Shown here: piece after piece, positions 44,975 to 55,815 of the stretch
How positions within the stretch are numbered: position 1 is the first letter of the stretch
Layout: the number at the start of each line of letters is the position of its first letter
The notes under the pieces: generated by a model
What the model was told of the DNA's origin: nothing
Database searches by the model: none
What the model saw: only the letters and a program-made list of their open reading frames with translations
Origin: Gigaspora rosea
Lineage: Eukaryota; Glomeromycota; Glomeromycetes; Diversisporales; Gigasporaceae
DNA: 64,000 bases
Reading direction: 5' to 3'
Assembly: GCA_003550325.1 (NCBI GenBank)
Contig: QKWP01000003.1
Span: 842,954-906,953 of the forward strand
Position numbers and translations under genes: made by a program

Positions 44975-46490
44975 CCCCGATAGGATACAGAAATCTGTCT
45001 TAATTGCGCAGAATTCACTACATTCCCAATTTAGGCTAGGGCTGCAATCGCAGATCCATGTGAAATCTCACTGGAATAACTTCCCAACAGGTTTCTACAA
45101 GTCTTAATTTCAAATGAGCCCGTATTACAAATAAACAATGAAGGTTCTTATAGAAGGAAAGAATGAAACGAAGCGGAAACTAAATCTAACAAATATTTAT
45201 TTAAAATAAAAATAAAATAGAAAGGTCACTGGGAACATGTCATCCCCTCCCTCCTCACGCCCGAACCCAAAATATTGACGTTAACCAATAATCGACTTTG
45301 AACGGTGATTTGGGTATACTTGCTAGCAAAACACGGACATAAAAAAACAATTGCTATTTGTAAAAGATTAAATCAAACAAATAGTCTTAAAATTTTGCAA
45401 ATATATTATCTATAACAATAAGAATATCTACTATTTGTTTAAACAAAGATTATTAATAAAGTTTTTGAGAAATTAATTTGGGATGTATTTGGGATTTGGG
45501 CGCGGACAAATCCCAAACTATCGTAATTTGGGATTTTGCCAACATGTATAGATTTGGGTTCAAATATGATCAAAGATAAAAATTAAAAAACAAAATCTAG
45601 ATTAAAATTTTTACACGGACGGCGCTAGGGTTATTGCCATTTTATATACTGTCATTTTGCAATCGCTGTAAAATTAATGAAACAAGTTAACTACTTAATA
45701 AACTTGATAATTTATTTATTGTAAAAAAAAAGGTTTAGGCTTATACGGTCAAAAGCTATTGACGAAAATAATAATTTGTTTAATAATGATTTTTTGTTTG
45801 TTTTTTTTTATCATAAATAACCCAATTTTTTTTTTATGATAATAAAATAACTTTAATAAGCATAAGAAATTTTTTTTGCTTATAAAAATAAATACGATAT
45901 TTGACTTAATAAAAATTTTTAACTCAAAAAATTGGAAATTTTTGAATGTAAAGATTCCATTCTTGAATTTTGTGGTACGGCTTTTGATCTTATTTTGGAT
46001 TAGTGGGATTAATTTTTATTAACGCCCCTTGTGCGGCAATTTCAAGTTTGTGAAACGCGGTTTTGCTAAATTTACACACACGGCTTGGATTAGCCTACCA
46101 TGTATAGTGAAAAATCCCTAAAAAAGAAATTTGCTGTATCACAAATTTGAAAGCGTTGTATATAGTCGAACAAGGTATGCGAATTGTAATTGCAGCGAGC
46201 TGTGTGATATGTCAAATTCAAAGAAGATAAAGAAATTATAGTTGTTAGACGAAACCTTTTTTGCTAGATGACGAAAGACGAAAGCTAAGCCCCAAATTCT
46301 TAAATTGGTGAAACGCCTGACGAAAGACGAAACCTCAAATTCCACTGACAAATCCAAATTCAAGATGACGAAATCCTAGTGCTTAAAAAACGAATCGCTA
46401 AAAATTTCAGATAATAAAAAAAACCTTAAAACTCTAGTGCTCTCACTAAAAATTATTACTTAGAAATAATAAAATATCCTTATAAGTATA
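44975..46490. other. Non-coding DNA, no gene
   Basis: TTTGGGATTTGGGC and CAAATCCCAAAC near 45490 form a loose inverted set. GACGAAAGACGAAA is repeated at 46268 and 46320. Poly-T/A runs occupy 45720-45900. No protein was recognised. Confidence 0.4.
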
Positions 46491-46609
46491 CAATATTGGG
46501 CAAAAATTGTCGAATAACAGTAATTTGGCAAATGATCATGTGTCGCTCTGCGGCACGTGTAGCCAATCATTTGCCAATTTAACTGTATTTGACAATTGCC
46601 CAATATTGG
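46491..46609. mobile_element. Short palindromic MITE, ~119 bp
   Basis: Arms CAATATTGGGCAA...TTTGGCAAATGAT and ATCATTTGCCAA...TTGCCCAATATTG are nearly complementary along their whole length, around a GTCGCTCTGCGGCACG centre. Confidence 0.75.
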
Positions 46610-46676
46610 TGTTATCCGGCAATTTATGATCATGATTGGTAGGGAGTCGCCCTCTGAGTTTTAATTTGAATAAACA

Positions 46677-47347
46677 CCCTATGAGAAAAGTGGTCCGGGT
46701 GTTGGTACGGGTTGGCACGGGGTTGTCTGGATAGGCACGTGTCACATGGCACGTAAAGGCATGAAACACGAACCAAACGTGACAGAATGGCACGTATATT
46801 ACGTTTTACGGTAATGATACGTGCATTGGGTGGCACGTATAAGCAGGGTCGTCTACAGCCGTGTGCAGTCACGTAACATAGAGCCAATAAAATCAGTTGT
46901 TTTGATCAACACGGATCAGCCTGACGAAGAAAAAAAGTGAAAACGTCAAAAATACAAGAAACGAGTGTCTAAACCTCTTGGGTTATTAACAAAAAATGTC
47001 GGGGAGGCAATTTTACTATAAAATCTGATCTCATTCTAATCCTACACTTATCCTTACCCAAACTCTAATCAAAAAGTCAAAAACATATGACCGCACACAT
47101 ACCTCGTACAAGCATGTTATATTACGTGAAATTACCCGTGCCAAAACCCGTGTGTTTTGGTTTAGTAAAGTGCAACAAAACCCGGTCCATTTACGGTCCA
47201 AAATGTCCTGGTAAACGGTCCAATTCAGACCAATTCAACGTGCCAACACGGACTACAGATGTACAAACCCAGACATCCGGCCGTGCCGCACTTGACCGTG
47301 TCTCTCCGTAGAAACACGTGCCCACACGGGCCACTTTTTTCATAGGG
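46677..47347. mobile_element. MITE with CCCTATGA ends and GGCACGT repeats, ~671 bp
   Basis: Ends are CCCTATGAGAAAAGTGG and CCACTTTTTTCATAGGG with ACA on both outer sides. GGCACGTGT/GGCACGT occurs five or more times in the left part and ACGTGCC-type words in the right part, like subterminal binding sites. A family-A MITE (46845-47110) is inserted in it. It is GC-rich compared with its setting. Confidence 0.7.
46845..47110. mobile_element. MITE family A, copy 3 (nested)
   Basis: Left end AGGGTCGTCTACAGCCGTG; right part CATATGACCGCACACAT. The interior shares CACGGATCAGCCTGACGAAG, CTCTTGGGTTATTAAC and ATGTCGGGGAGGCAATTTTA with copies 1 and 2. The right terminus is diverged. Confidence 0.65.
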
Positions 47348-47470
47348 ACATGATTACGTAATAACATATAAAAAATATATATAGGTCATATCATCACTTC
47401 TGATACATCATATTTTATATATTTTATGCAATAAATTAAAAGTTTATTTATAATATTAAATCTAATAAAT

Positions 47471-47898
47471 CATATTCGCGGATTTTTGGAATTTACTATT
47501 AAAAATTCCAAAAATCTTTAATAGCGAATAACTTTTGTTCCGCCGGTCCGTTTTTTGATGAAACAACTACCAAAATGTTCACACTGATGAGACGATTCTA
47601 ATGAATCCAAAATCGCTAAAATCCAATCACTGGATCCAGAGATCGTTGACGATTTGTGTTACTTCAGGTATTTTAGGATTGGTTTTTTCAATCCTAAAAT
47701 ACCCGAAGTGACACAAATCGTTAACGATATCTGGATCCAGTGATTGGATTTTAGCAATTTTGGGTTCATTAGAATCGTCTCATCAATGTGAACATTTTGG
47801 TAGTTGTTTCATCAAAAACAGACCGGCGGAACAAAAGTTATTCTCTATTAAAGATTTTTGAAATTTTTAATAGTAAATTCCAAAAATCCGCGGATATG
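47471..47898. mobile_element. Near-perfect palindromic MITE, 428 bp
   Basis: Arms of about 200 bp mirror each other from CGCGGATTTTTGGAATTTAC to GTAAATTCCAAAAATCCGCG, with a TAGGATTGGTTTTTTCAATCC turn. The arm words ACCAAAATGTTCAC, GAGACGATTCTAATGA and TGGATCCAG show it is related to the 946-bp Harbinger-like family. TSD not resolved. Confidence 0.85.
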
Positions 47899-48035
47899 TG
47901 TTATTTTAAACCATACTATTCAGATCATATATACTAAAATATTAGGTTTTAAGACTTAATTTATTATATATTAATTAAGAAATAATTTATACATCGCATG
48001 TGCGATGTTGTCGCACCTGCCGCAGATCATAAAAT

Positions 48036-48290
48036 CAGGTGTAACGTAAAATCAAAACAATTAAAATAACCTGTTTTCTCATTAGATAGGGTTAGAGTGA
48101 GGTATAGATTGTGTGTATGGGCAAGAGGGGGGTTTTATAGTAAATTTTGCAAGGAATTTTTTTTGTTAGAATCCTAGGAGTAGTTTCATATACTCAATTT
48201 TAAGTTATAGACGATTTTTGACAAAATGAACATTTGTTTTGAATTTTTGATCATATAACATTACACCTGATCTTGAAATTTGATTGGCAG
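48036..48290. mobile_element. GCAAGGAATTTTT-core element, copy 3
   Basis: Left end ATCAGGTGTAAC, then GATAGGGTTAGAGTGAGG, then the core at 48138-48190 (TTTTGCAAGGAATTTTTTTT, TAGTTTCATA), then CATTACACCTGATCTTGAAA. The arrangement end, TTAGGG-like word, core, inverse end is shared with the other copies. Confidence 0.7.
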
Positions 48291-48829
48291 AGCGATATAT
48301 AAGGCACATCGCATGGGGCAATGAATAAATTTACTCATTAATTAAATATTTTTCTTATCAATTTACAAATTTAAAAAAAATATTTAAATTATATAGTTTT
48401 TAATTTATAACGTTTTTTTTTATGCAAACTATATTTTTTTATAATTTAAAAATGTTTTTTATATTATTCTATATATAGGATTAAATTTTTTTAAAATTTA
48501 AAAAAAAATTAATTAGTATAGTTAGTCTTATCACTTCTGATACATGACATATTTTATAATTTAAAAAATTTATAGTTAATATTTAATCTAATAATTTTTA
48601 TTTTAAACTATACTTTTGGGGAGATATATATTATTAGATTAAGCTAAAAAAATAAATAAATTGTATTTTAATTAAATTTTTCTTTGTCAATTTATAGATT
48701 TATAACAATATAATTAAATTATATCTTTATTAAATTTTAATTTTTTTATTATGCAAACTATATATAATTTCTAAGACAAAATGTTTTTAATAATATTTTA
48801 TAGGATTAAGTTATATGCGACACATATGA

Positions 48830-49095
48830 TAATGTCATCTGTAGATCACCTCTGTATCAATAAAGTTTAGTTTTTGTTAGTTTAGGATTAGGGTGAGCAT
48901 CTAGAGTTAGGGTTAGGGTTTGGGATATATAGTGAAATCGCTCAAGGAAAACTTTTTGTTAGAGTACAGAAGGTGGTTACCTATGCAGATTTTGAGTAAT
49001 AAGCGATTTTTGTTGTTTTTTTGATAAAACAAACGTTTGTTTTGAATTTTCTAATCATATTACATTACACGAGATCCTGAAATTTAATTGGTTCA
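48830..49095. mobile_element. GCAAGGAATTTTT-core element, copy 4
   Basis: Contains AGAGTTAGGGTTAGGGTTTG, then a diverged core at 48933-48985 (CTCAAGGAAAACTTTTTGTT, GAAGGTGGTTACC) and the end CATTACACGAGATCCTGAAA. Confidence 0.6.
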
Positions 49096-49224
49096 GTGAT
49101 ACATAAGCCGCTATCACTTATGTGACAAATAACTTTACTCTATTTTATATACTAGTGTTAGGGCGCAAGCGTTGCCGCGGGCTAATGGTATTAATTACTA
49201 ATCCGGATATGATCTGCAGAATTT

Positions 49225-49670
49225 CTATTAGAATTTGGGGCAAACTCCTATGAAATTTACTATATACTGGAATCTGAGAATCGTACAATAAAAACTATTT
49301 TTTTTATTAAGTTAATAGCCAAAGTCAAATAATTGAAAGTTTGTAGAGCTCACTGAGACGCATCTAATGCGTTTATATTATTCAAATTGGCCTGATGGAG
49401 GCTAAGTTATCACTAAAAAACGATTGACCGACTATATAAAATTTCTATAAAAATTTATATAGTCAGCCAATCGTTTTTTAGTGATATCTCAGTCTCCACT
49501 AGGCCAATTTGGATGATATAATACCATTAGATGCTTCTCAGTGAGCTCTACAACTTTCAATTATTTGACTTTGGTTATTAACTTAATAAAAAAAATACTT
49601 TTCATTGTACGACGCCCAGATTCAAGCATATAATAAAAATTTATATTGTACTTATCCCCAAAATTTACTA
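49225..49670. repeat. Long palindrome inside H1
   Basis: Arms of about 200 bp (AAAGTCAAATAATTGAAAG, TAGAGCTCACTGAGACGCAT, ACTAAAAAACGATTGACCG and their inverses) meet at about 49440. Near-identity of the arms suggests a MITE that jumped into H1 or into its ancestor. Confidence 0.8.
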
Positions 49671-49732
49671 TTGTCCCAATATAGTAATACTGCCGATCTT
49701 ATCTGGATCATCAATTAATGTTTTTATCTGGG

Positions 49733-49905
49733 TTCAAAATGATCCTGATCATGGTTCAAAATGAACCCGATCATGGTTCAAATGAACCCGATCATGGTTC
49801 AAATGAACCCGATCATGGTTCATGTGAACCCGATCTTGGTTTATTTGAACACGATCTTGGTTCAAATGAACCCTATCTTGGTTCATGTGAACCCGATCTG
49901 ACCCG
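49733..49905. repeat. 21-bp minisatellite GGTTCAAATGAACCCGATC, H1
   Basis: About eight units of 20-21 bases, each holding the palindrome GGTTCAAATGAACC. Because 21 is a multiple of three, a 67-codon frame with repeating NEPDHGS arises; I take it as a by-product. Confidence 0.85.
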
Positions 49906-50193
49906 GTATGGCGGCGTATGAATTTTTGTATAACCCACCAAGGTTCATGAACCCGATCCCGCCAAAAATAACAAATTTTGTTTATTTCTGATCAGCCCGT
50001 AAAATTATTGACGAAAATAAACGTGTGCACAAATTCGCACACATTCGGAATCTATGTCGGGCTGATCCGGAATTGACGAAAATAAATAAACGCATGCACA
50101 AATTTTGTTTATTCCAGATCAGCCTGTAAAATTATTAAAAAAAGCATGATATAATCTCAAATAGTAACGCAGAACTGCGTTTTAGTGTATTGA

Positions 50194-50994
50194 CTAGTGT
50201 TAGAGCCCGGGTGTTGCCGCGGGCTTGTGGTTTAAATTTTTTTTATTAAGGCTCAAAATAGGTTAAATAATCCCGATCTTGGTTCAAATGAACCTGATCT
50301 TGGTTCAATTGAAACCGATCTTGGTTCAAATGAACCTGATCTTGGTTCTTAAACCCGATCTTGGTTCATTTGAACCCGATATTGGGTCAAATGACTCAAT
50401 CCTAGGTCATGAATCCAATTTTGGTTCATTTGAACCTGATCTTAATTCATTTGAACCCGATCTTGGGTCAAATAACCCGATCCTGGTTCCTGAACCCGAT
50501 TTTGGTTCAAAAACCCAGTTGTGGTTCAAATGTAACCTGATTTTGCTTCAAAAAGACCCGACTTGTGTTCATAACAAAAAAGTTACAAACAAAATTTGTG
50601 TAACATTCATGCATATTCGTGTTACACAGATTACTAAATTAATAAACTTTATCACAGATCATATTATAATAGTAAATAGGACGATCCTACTCATAACAGG
50701 CTGTTATACACTTTATCTACTTGTAGAAGCTCTATTTCTCTGTATAATCTTTGATATTTTTTTAATTTAAATTTTATATTAGTAATATTAATATAGCTAT
50801 ATAACTATTTGCTATATAACTATTATATAAAAAGATTATTGGCTATATAACTATTATATAAAAAGATTATTTGCTATATAACTATTATATAAAAAGATTA
50901 TTTGCTATATAACTATTATATAAAAAGATTATTAAAAAAAAAGCATGTCATAATCTCAAATAGTGACGCAGAACTGTGCCTTAGATGTAGTAGA
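50194..50994 (-). mobile_element. Helitron-like element H2, 801 bp
   Basis: On the minus strand it begins TCTACTACATCTAAGGCAC at 50994 after a host A and ends AGCCCG...CGGGCT hairpin, CTAACA, CTAG at 50194. TCTACTA is a common Helitron start. It joins H1 with no base between. It carries the 21-bp minisatellite (50275-50560) and a 37-bp tandem repeat at 50795-50935 (GCTATATAACTATTATATAA). A 163-codon frame at 50279-50770 is produced by the minisatellite and its flank. Confidence 0.7.
50275..50560. repeat. 21-bp minisatellite GGTTCAAATGAACCTGATC, H2
   Basis: About thirteen more diverged units of the same palindromic word as in H1, some shortened (GGTTCTTAAACCCG). Its presence in both Helitrons shows it was part of their common ancestor. 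Confidence 0.8.
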
Positions 50995-52139
50995 TAAAAT
51001 AAAATTTTTATAAATTTTAAAAATATTAAATTAGTATAATTTATAAACTAAATACTAGTAAATATGAAAAATATTATAATTTTTAACCTAATATATATAT
51101 ATAACAAGTTAGTAAAATTTATAATTAATAAAATTTTAATTAATCTCAGCTTAAAATAGATTATTTTTTTATGTTTATTTATAATTAAAATATTTAATAT
51201 TTACAAATTTATAGATTTTTTAACATTTTTAACCTAAAATACCAATCAAATTTCAAGATTAGGTGTAATATTATATGATCAAAAATTCAAAAACAAACAA
51301 AATTGAATATATGAAACTACTCTTAGGATTCTACAAAAAAAATTCCTTGCAAAATTTTACTATCTCTTAATATGTTATGCTGGCAGATTTGCCTGCAAAA
51401 TCTAATTTTAATGTAATTTGATAAAAAGTGAGATAAGAGAGGTCCTTCTAAAAGATATCTTATTTAATTTGGTTAGACTTCAATAACATTGTAGTAGAAT
51501 GTCATTTGTATAAATCACATTACTGATAATTAACACTAACTCAAATTTATACTTAGTGCGCATTACTGTGTCACACATTATATTAACTGAACCTAAAAAA
51601 TAATTATAAATTATTTAAATAAAGTTTAGTGACTTTTTTTTTAAATCTAATTATTCCCACACTATTGTTTTACAAAAAGGGTTGTTTGCTTTAAATTTTA
51701 AAAGTGATTTCTGAGATTATTTATTTATTAACTGCGGTAATTGATTTTAAAAAAAAGCCATACATACATCTTTAAAATTTTAATATTTTATAATAAAAGT
51801 TAGAGTTCTTGTCAATCCAAAAGAAAAGCAATACTGTTTAAATTAACTTGAGAATTATAAATATCTACTCATAGAATCTAAATATCTGAAATTAGATCAA
51901 TAAAATATATACACCAACTGGTGTTTTTTATAAAAGTATTAAATTGGAAATAAATAGAATAAATAGAAATAAATAAATTAAAAAAAAAGAATGAACTATT
52001 TATTGAATTCAGTTCTGCTTTAAGTAAAAAGCTTATTACTATGCAAAACAAAGAAGATATATATCTTAGTAATACAAATGTATTATAGTTGTATATATCT
52101 AATATATACATACTATACGTATGTATATGTATATATACG
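50995..52139. other. AT-rich DNA with one truncated core element
   Basis: At 51240-51370 lies a reversed, truncated core element (AGATTAGGTGTAATATTATA, ATGAAACTACTCTTAGGATT, AATTCCTTGCAAAATTTTAC). No gene; a 77-codon minus-strand frame at 51878-52111 is AT-composition only. Confidence 0.5.
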
Positions 52140-52391
52140 CAGTGTTGTCACTTGGACATGTCCATACTATGATTCTTGTACAACGTTCAAGATTGTCCAA
52201 AATTATTCAAGCCTATGTCCCATGTTTAACTAATCAATAAAGTAATTTAAAAAAATATATAATTATATATATTTTTTAGGTGCTGGACTCATTGGTAAAA
52301 AAATTAAAATAGATTATTTTAATAAAATTTTAAGTAATTTTAATTTGAAAAAATGTCCAAAATGTCCAAAAAGCGTCCAAGTAACAACACT
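52140..52391. mobile_element. hAT-like MITE with GTCCAA repeats, 252 bp
   Basis: Ends are CAGTGTTGTCACTTGGACA and GTCCAAGTAACAACACT; TATATAC flanks both sides. Inside are TGTCCAAAATGTCCAAAA repeats and an AATATATAATTATATAT-GGTGCTGGA block shared with 9590-9825. Confidence 0.75.
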
Positions 52392-54831
52392 ATATACATA
52401 CATATCAGATATGTATTTTAAATATAATATTGAATAAATATATTTTTTTTATATGAATTAATACTTAAAGTAAAAATTTAGTTATATTTTAAGAGGCCAT
52501 GCATATTTAAAAAATTTTTTAAATATTAATAACATAATTATTTAATTTTACTATATAAAAATTGGTCAATTATAAATTATACTAAATTTTTATAAAATAT
52601 AATTAATGTTTATAATTTATAGTTTAAAAATAACATTAAATCTTAATGAATATTATATTGAAATATTACATAAAGTTTTATAATTTTTTTTAAAAACTAT
52701 ATGAGATAACTTTGGAAATATTAATTATCTGAGTCAAAATTATATTTATATATTAGTAGTCAAATTTTTATATTTGGGGTAGGTTGCAAATGTTCTATAA
52801 TATATTATAAGTCAAGATTGAATTAGTTTTTGTATTGAAATAGCTATTATATTGGTGTAAATAATTTTGTTACAAAATATACTAACTGTTGCAATAACAG
52901 ATAGTATAGTTAAGATTTAGCTAGAAATATAGTTATAAATTCTATCAGAAATTACTATAAAAAATTTGCTATAAACTTTCAAGCTATTATAGTATATACA
53001 GTATATAGTTGAGTTAGTAGAACTAATAGTTGTAACATTTATTATAATTTACTATAAAATTTATTTGCTATTACAGCATGTAGTTGAATCAAGTTTGTAT
53101 TGATAATTTTTGTTATAAATCACTATATAGCCTATGCAATAACATAAAGATTTATCTGCTATTGTAATAAATTAATAGACAGACTTCTATTTTAATTTAC
53201 TATCTGATGCATAAATATCAAGGCAACTTCAAAACTTTTATCTCAAATATTTACTATCTGTGAGTATATAGTAAAGTAGTACAGAAAGGCAAATTATAAC
53301 AAATATGCAAAAATTATAATAGTGATACAGTTGTAAAAAAAAAATTTGGTAGGCAAAGTTACTTTTCCTATTAATCCAACTTAAAAAAGAACAAAGTAAG
53401 CACTTTCTCTAACCCTACCCATTAAAAAAAGATACATGTAAAATTGAATTTGCAAGTTTATATTAACTATACTTATGATTAAAATTTAGTATAATTTCTG
53501 TATATTTGTTTAAATATATTTTGCTATATAGTACTACTTTACTAATATCTTTAGAATTTGATTAGTAATAAAAGTATTGTTAGTTATTAAGCCAAGTGTA
53601 TTAGATAGTATGACCTATTAGAATAATAGTTATTGGTCAAAAATTTACCTGTTAGGACTACAGCCTAGTTGTTTAGTTGTTAACCACATAATAGAACAAT
53701 AAAAGTTGCAAAATGTGCCATAGATCACTTGTTAGCAGAAAGGTTAATACTAGTATACACATCTATACTGATTTTGTTTGTATTCCAAAACTTAAAAGGT
53801 ACTAACCAACTAGTTGGAATTAGATTGTTATTTAAAGGTATAGTGTAATACAATATAAATATAAATGCCGAATTATTTGTTGTACATACAAAAATCAGCG
53901 GTTTATATAAACAAAGTTAGAATAATTTTAAAAATTAAAATAAATTAGTCGAAAACAATTTAAAAATTGATTTTTAATCTTATGTAAATATAAACAAGAA
54001 TATTTCAATATATTTTTCAATTTTTCAATACTATAAAATTTTGCGAGGAGTTGTTAATTTTTACGAGGAGATCTACATAAATTATCAACTCTGATTGGTT
54101 AGAATCTATGTAAATCATATGATCATCATATGATTTGTTATGATTTGCATAATTTGCAACGTGATTACTATTAAAAATGATCTACGTTACACTCTACCTT
54201 TAATAGATACTATTACAAAATTTTTAATTATATTTTATTATTTTACTATATTACATATATTTGAAACCTATACTGAAATTTTTAAGCTAAAATAAAATAA
54301 GAAAATAGCTTCTAAAAACTTGTACAAATAAGTCACCAACTTGTGTCATCCAATTTTGTGTACTGTAATTTGACCTTTTTATGTTAATTTCATATTTCAA
54401 ATATTGAATATATTGACAATTTTAGTGTATTAACAATTTTTAATAGATATTTTTTAGAAGATATCTATCAAATAATCCTTTTTTGCTTATGATTTGGATC
54501 TATATTAATGCCAAAATAGAGAAAGCTTTTTACAGATTACAATAATATATCACATATTAATATATATATTTTTTTAATTCAGCAATCATGATAGTACTTT
54601 ATTAGATTGATATAATTAACCCCACGGGTTTATACAATTATGGCTCAAACCTAACCCAGCTCTTTGTGACTAATGTCCAAATTACCCATGTTAGATCTGC
54701 TATAGTAAACCTTACCTCTATATTAAATATTCTGTATGAATACTTAAAATATATTTTCGAACAGCATTTACATCCTAACTTATTATGATTGTCTACTTTT
54801 TTTCTAAACCTTCTTCTCCAAGCTTCTCAAG
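52392..54831. other. AT-rich DNA with a diverged satellite
   Basis: At 52780-53140 units with TTACAAAATATACTAACTG, ACTATAAAAAATTTGCTA and TGTATTGA words are related to the satellite at 32640-33530. At 54030-54200 a TCATATGATCATCATATGA palindrome and GAGGAG words resemble the interior of the TTAA element at 60741-61258. CTAACCCTACCC occurs at 53402. No gene. Confidence 0.45.
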
Positions 54832-55807
54832 TAGGGAGCGAAATGGGCCGGGTCGGGTCGGGCTTTCTAAGACCCAAAACAGAGCCCGAAAAATTTTTTT
54901 AGGCCCGATTTCAAGCCCAAGCCCGACAAAAAGCCCGTTAAACAAACCGGGCCGGGTCTTGTTATAAATCGGGCTCAAGCCCAACAAAAAAGCCCGCTAA
55001 GCAAACTGGGCTGGGCTTTATTTTAAATTCGGCCCAAGCCCGGTCCGGCCCGTATTTCATATAGATTTTTGACTCTAACGGCAGAAGATGCTATCAGAAA
55101 TCGTATTAAAACCTTTTTTTAAAAGCTGATAGTATAGTATTGAAACCAATAGCATGGATAATAATATATTAGAAATGTTCTTCTAATCTATATTCGTTCA
55201 CCAGACTTAATTGTCTGGCTTTTTGATTTCTTACTAAGGGTATGTTTTCCTACCTAGTGAAGTTTACGTACATACGTACGTATGGTGCAAGTCTAAAAAT
55301 CACAATTATTTCAGGACAAAAATTAAAATCTTATTCCTTAAAAAAAAGATAATCGAGTAACACAATTTAAATCAATATCTACTTCTGTAATGAATAAGGT
55401 AAAATTGAGGTTTTTATTCTTGCACCGTATCGGTTAATGCACAAGAATTAAATTTCTTACCCCTACATTATAACTACAATATAAGGTATTTTCAAATATA
55501 CTTTTGCTTTTTGCTTTTTTTTTCAACAAAACCCGAGTTCGGCTTTTGTTGAAAAAAAAAGCAAAAAGCAAAAGCATATTTGAAAATACCTATAGTATAT
55601 ATATGCGTATATACATAATCTAACTCTAGGGTTTACCGGGCCTAACCGGGCCTAATCGGGTATATTACAGAGGCCCAGGACCAGCCCGATATTTTTTAGG
55701 CCCGACCCGAGCCCAGCCCGCTTTATAAAAATGTGAGCCCGAAACTAGGCCTGAGCCCGGCCCGGCCCACTAATTTCCGGGTTTAGCCCGGCCCACTCTG
55801 CACCCTA
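54832..55807. mobile_element. hAT-like element, 976 bp, with GGGCCGGG repeats
   Basis: A perfect 8-bp duplication TTCTCAAG flanks it (54824-54831, 55808-55815). Ends TAGGGAGCGAAATGGGCCGG and CCGGCCCACTCTGCACCCTA are imperfect inverted repeats. The outer 250 bp at each end are packed with GCCCG/CGGGC words, presumed transposase-binding repeats, and are strikingly GC-rich here. It has no transposase and contains a nested palindrome at 55484-55592. Confidence 0.9.
55484..55592. mobile_element. Nested palindromic MITE, ~109 bp
   Basis: Arms AGGTATTTTCAAATAT...GCTTTTTGC and their inverses are almost perfectly complementary around CCCGAGTTCGGC. TA lies on both sides. Confidence 0.75.
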
Positions 55808-55815
55808 TTCTCAAG

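Larger units (their letters stand above)
49152..50193 (-). mobile_element. Helitron-like element H1, 1,042 bp
   Basis: Read on the minus strand it begins TCAATACACTAAAACGCAG at 50193 and ends with a GC-rich imperfect hairpin, CCCTAACA and CTAG at 49152, next to a host T. Its 5' region (CAGTTCTGCG, ATTTGAGATTAT) and 3' end closely match element H2. Inside are a ~450-bp palindrome and a 21-bp GGTTCAAATGAACCC minisatellite. No Rep/helicase. Confidence 0.65.

Noticed and set aside
49718-50770. Frames with repeating NEPDHGS and LVQMNLI words
   Set aside because: They come from a 21-bp palindromic minisatellite within Helitrons; the period being a multiple of three keeps the frame open.
54785-54987. 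Pro/Gly-rich frames on both strands
   Set aside because: They arise from GGGCCGGG subterminal repeats of a hAT-like element.
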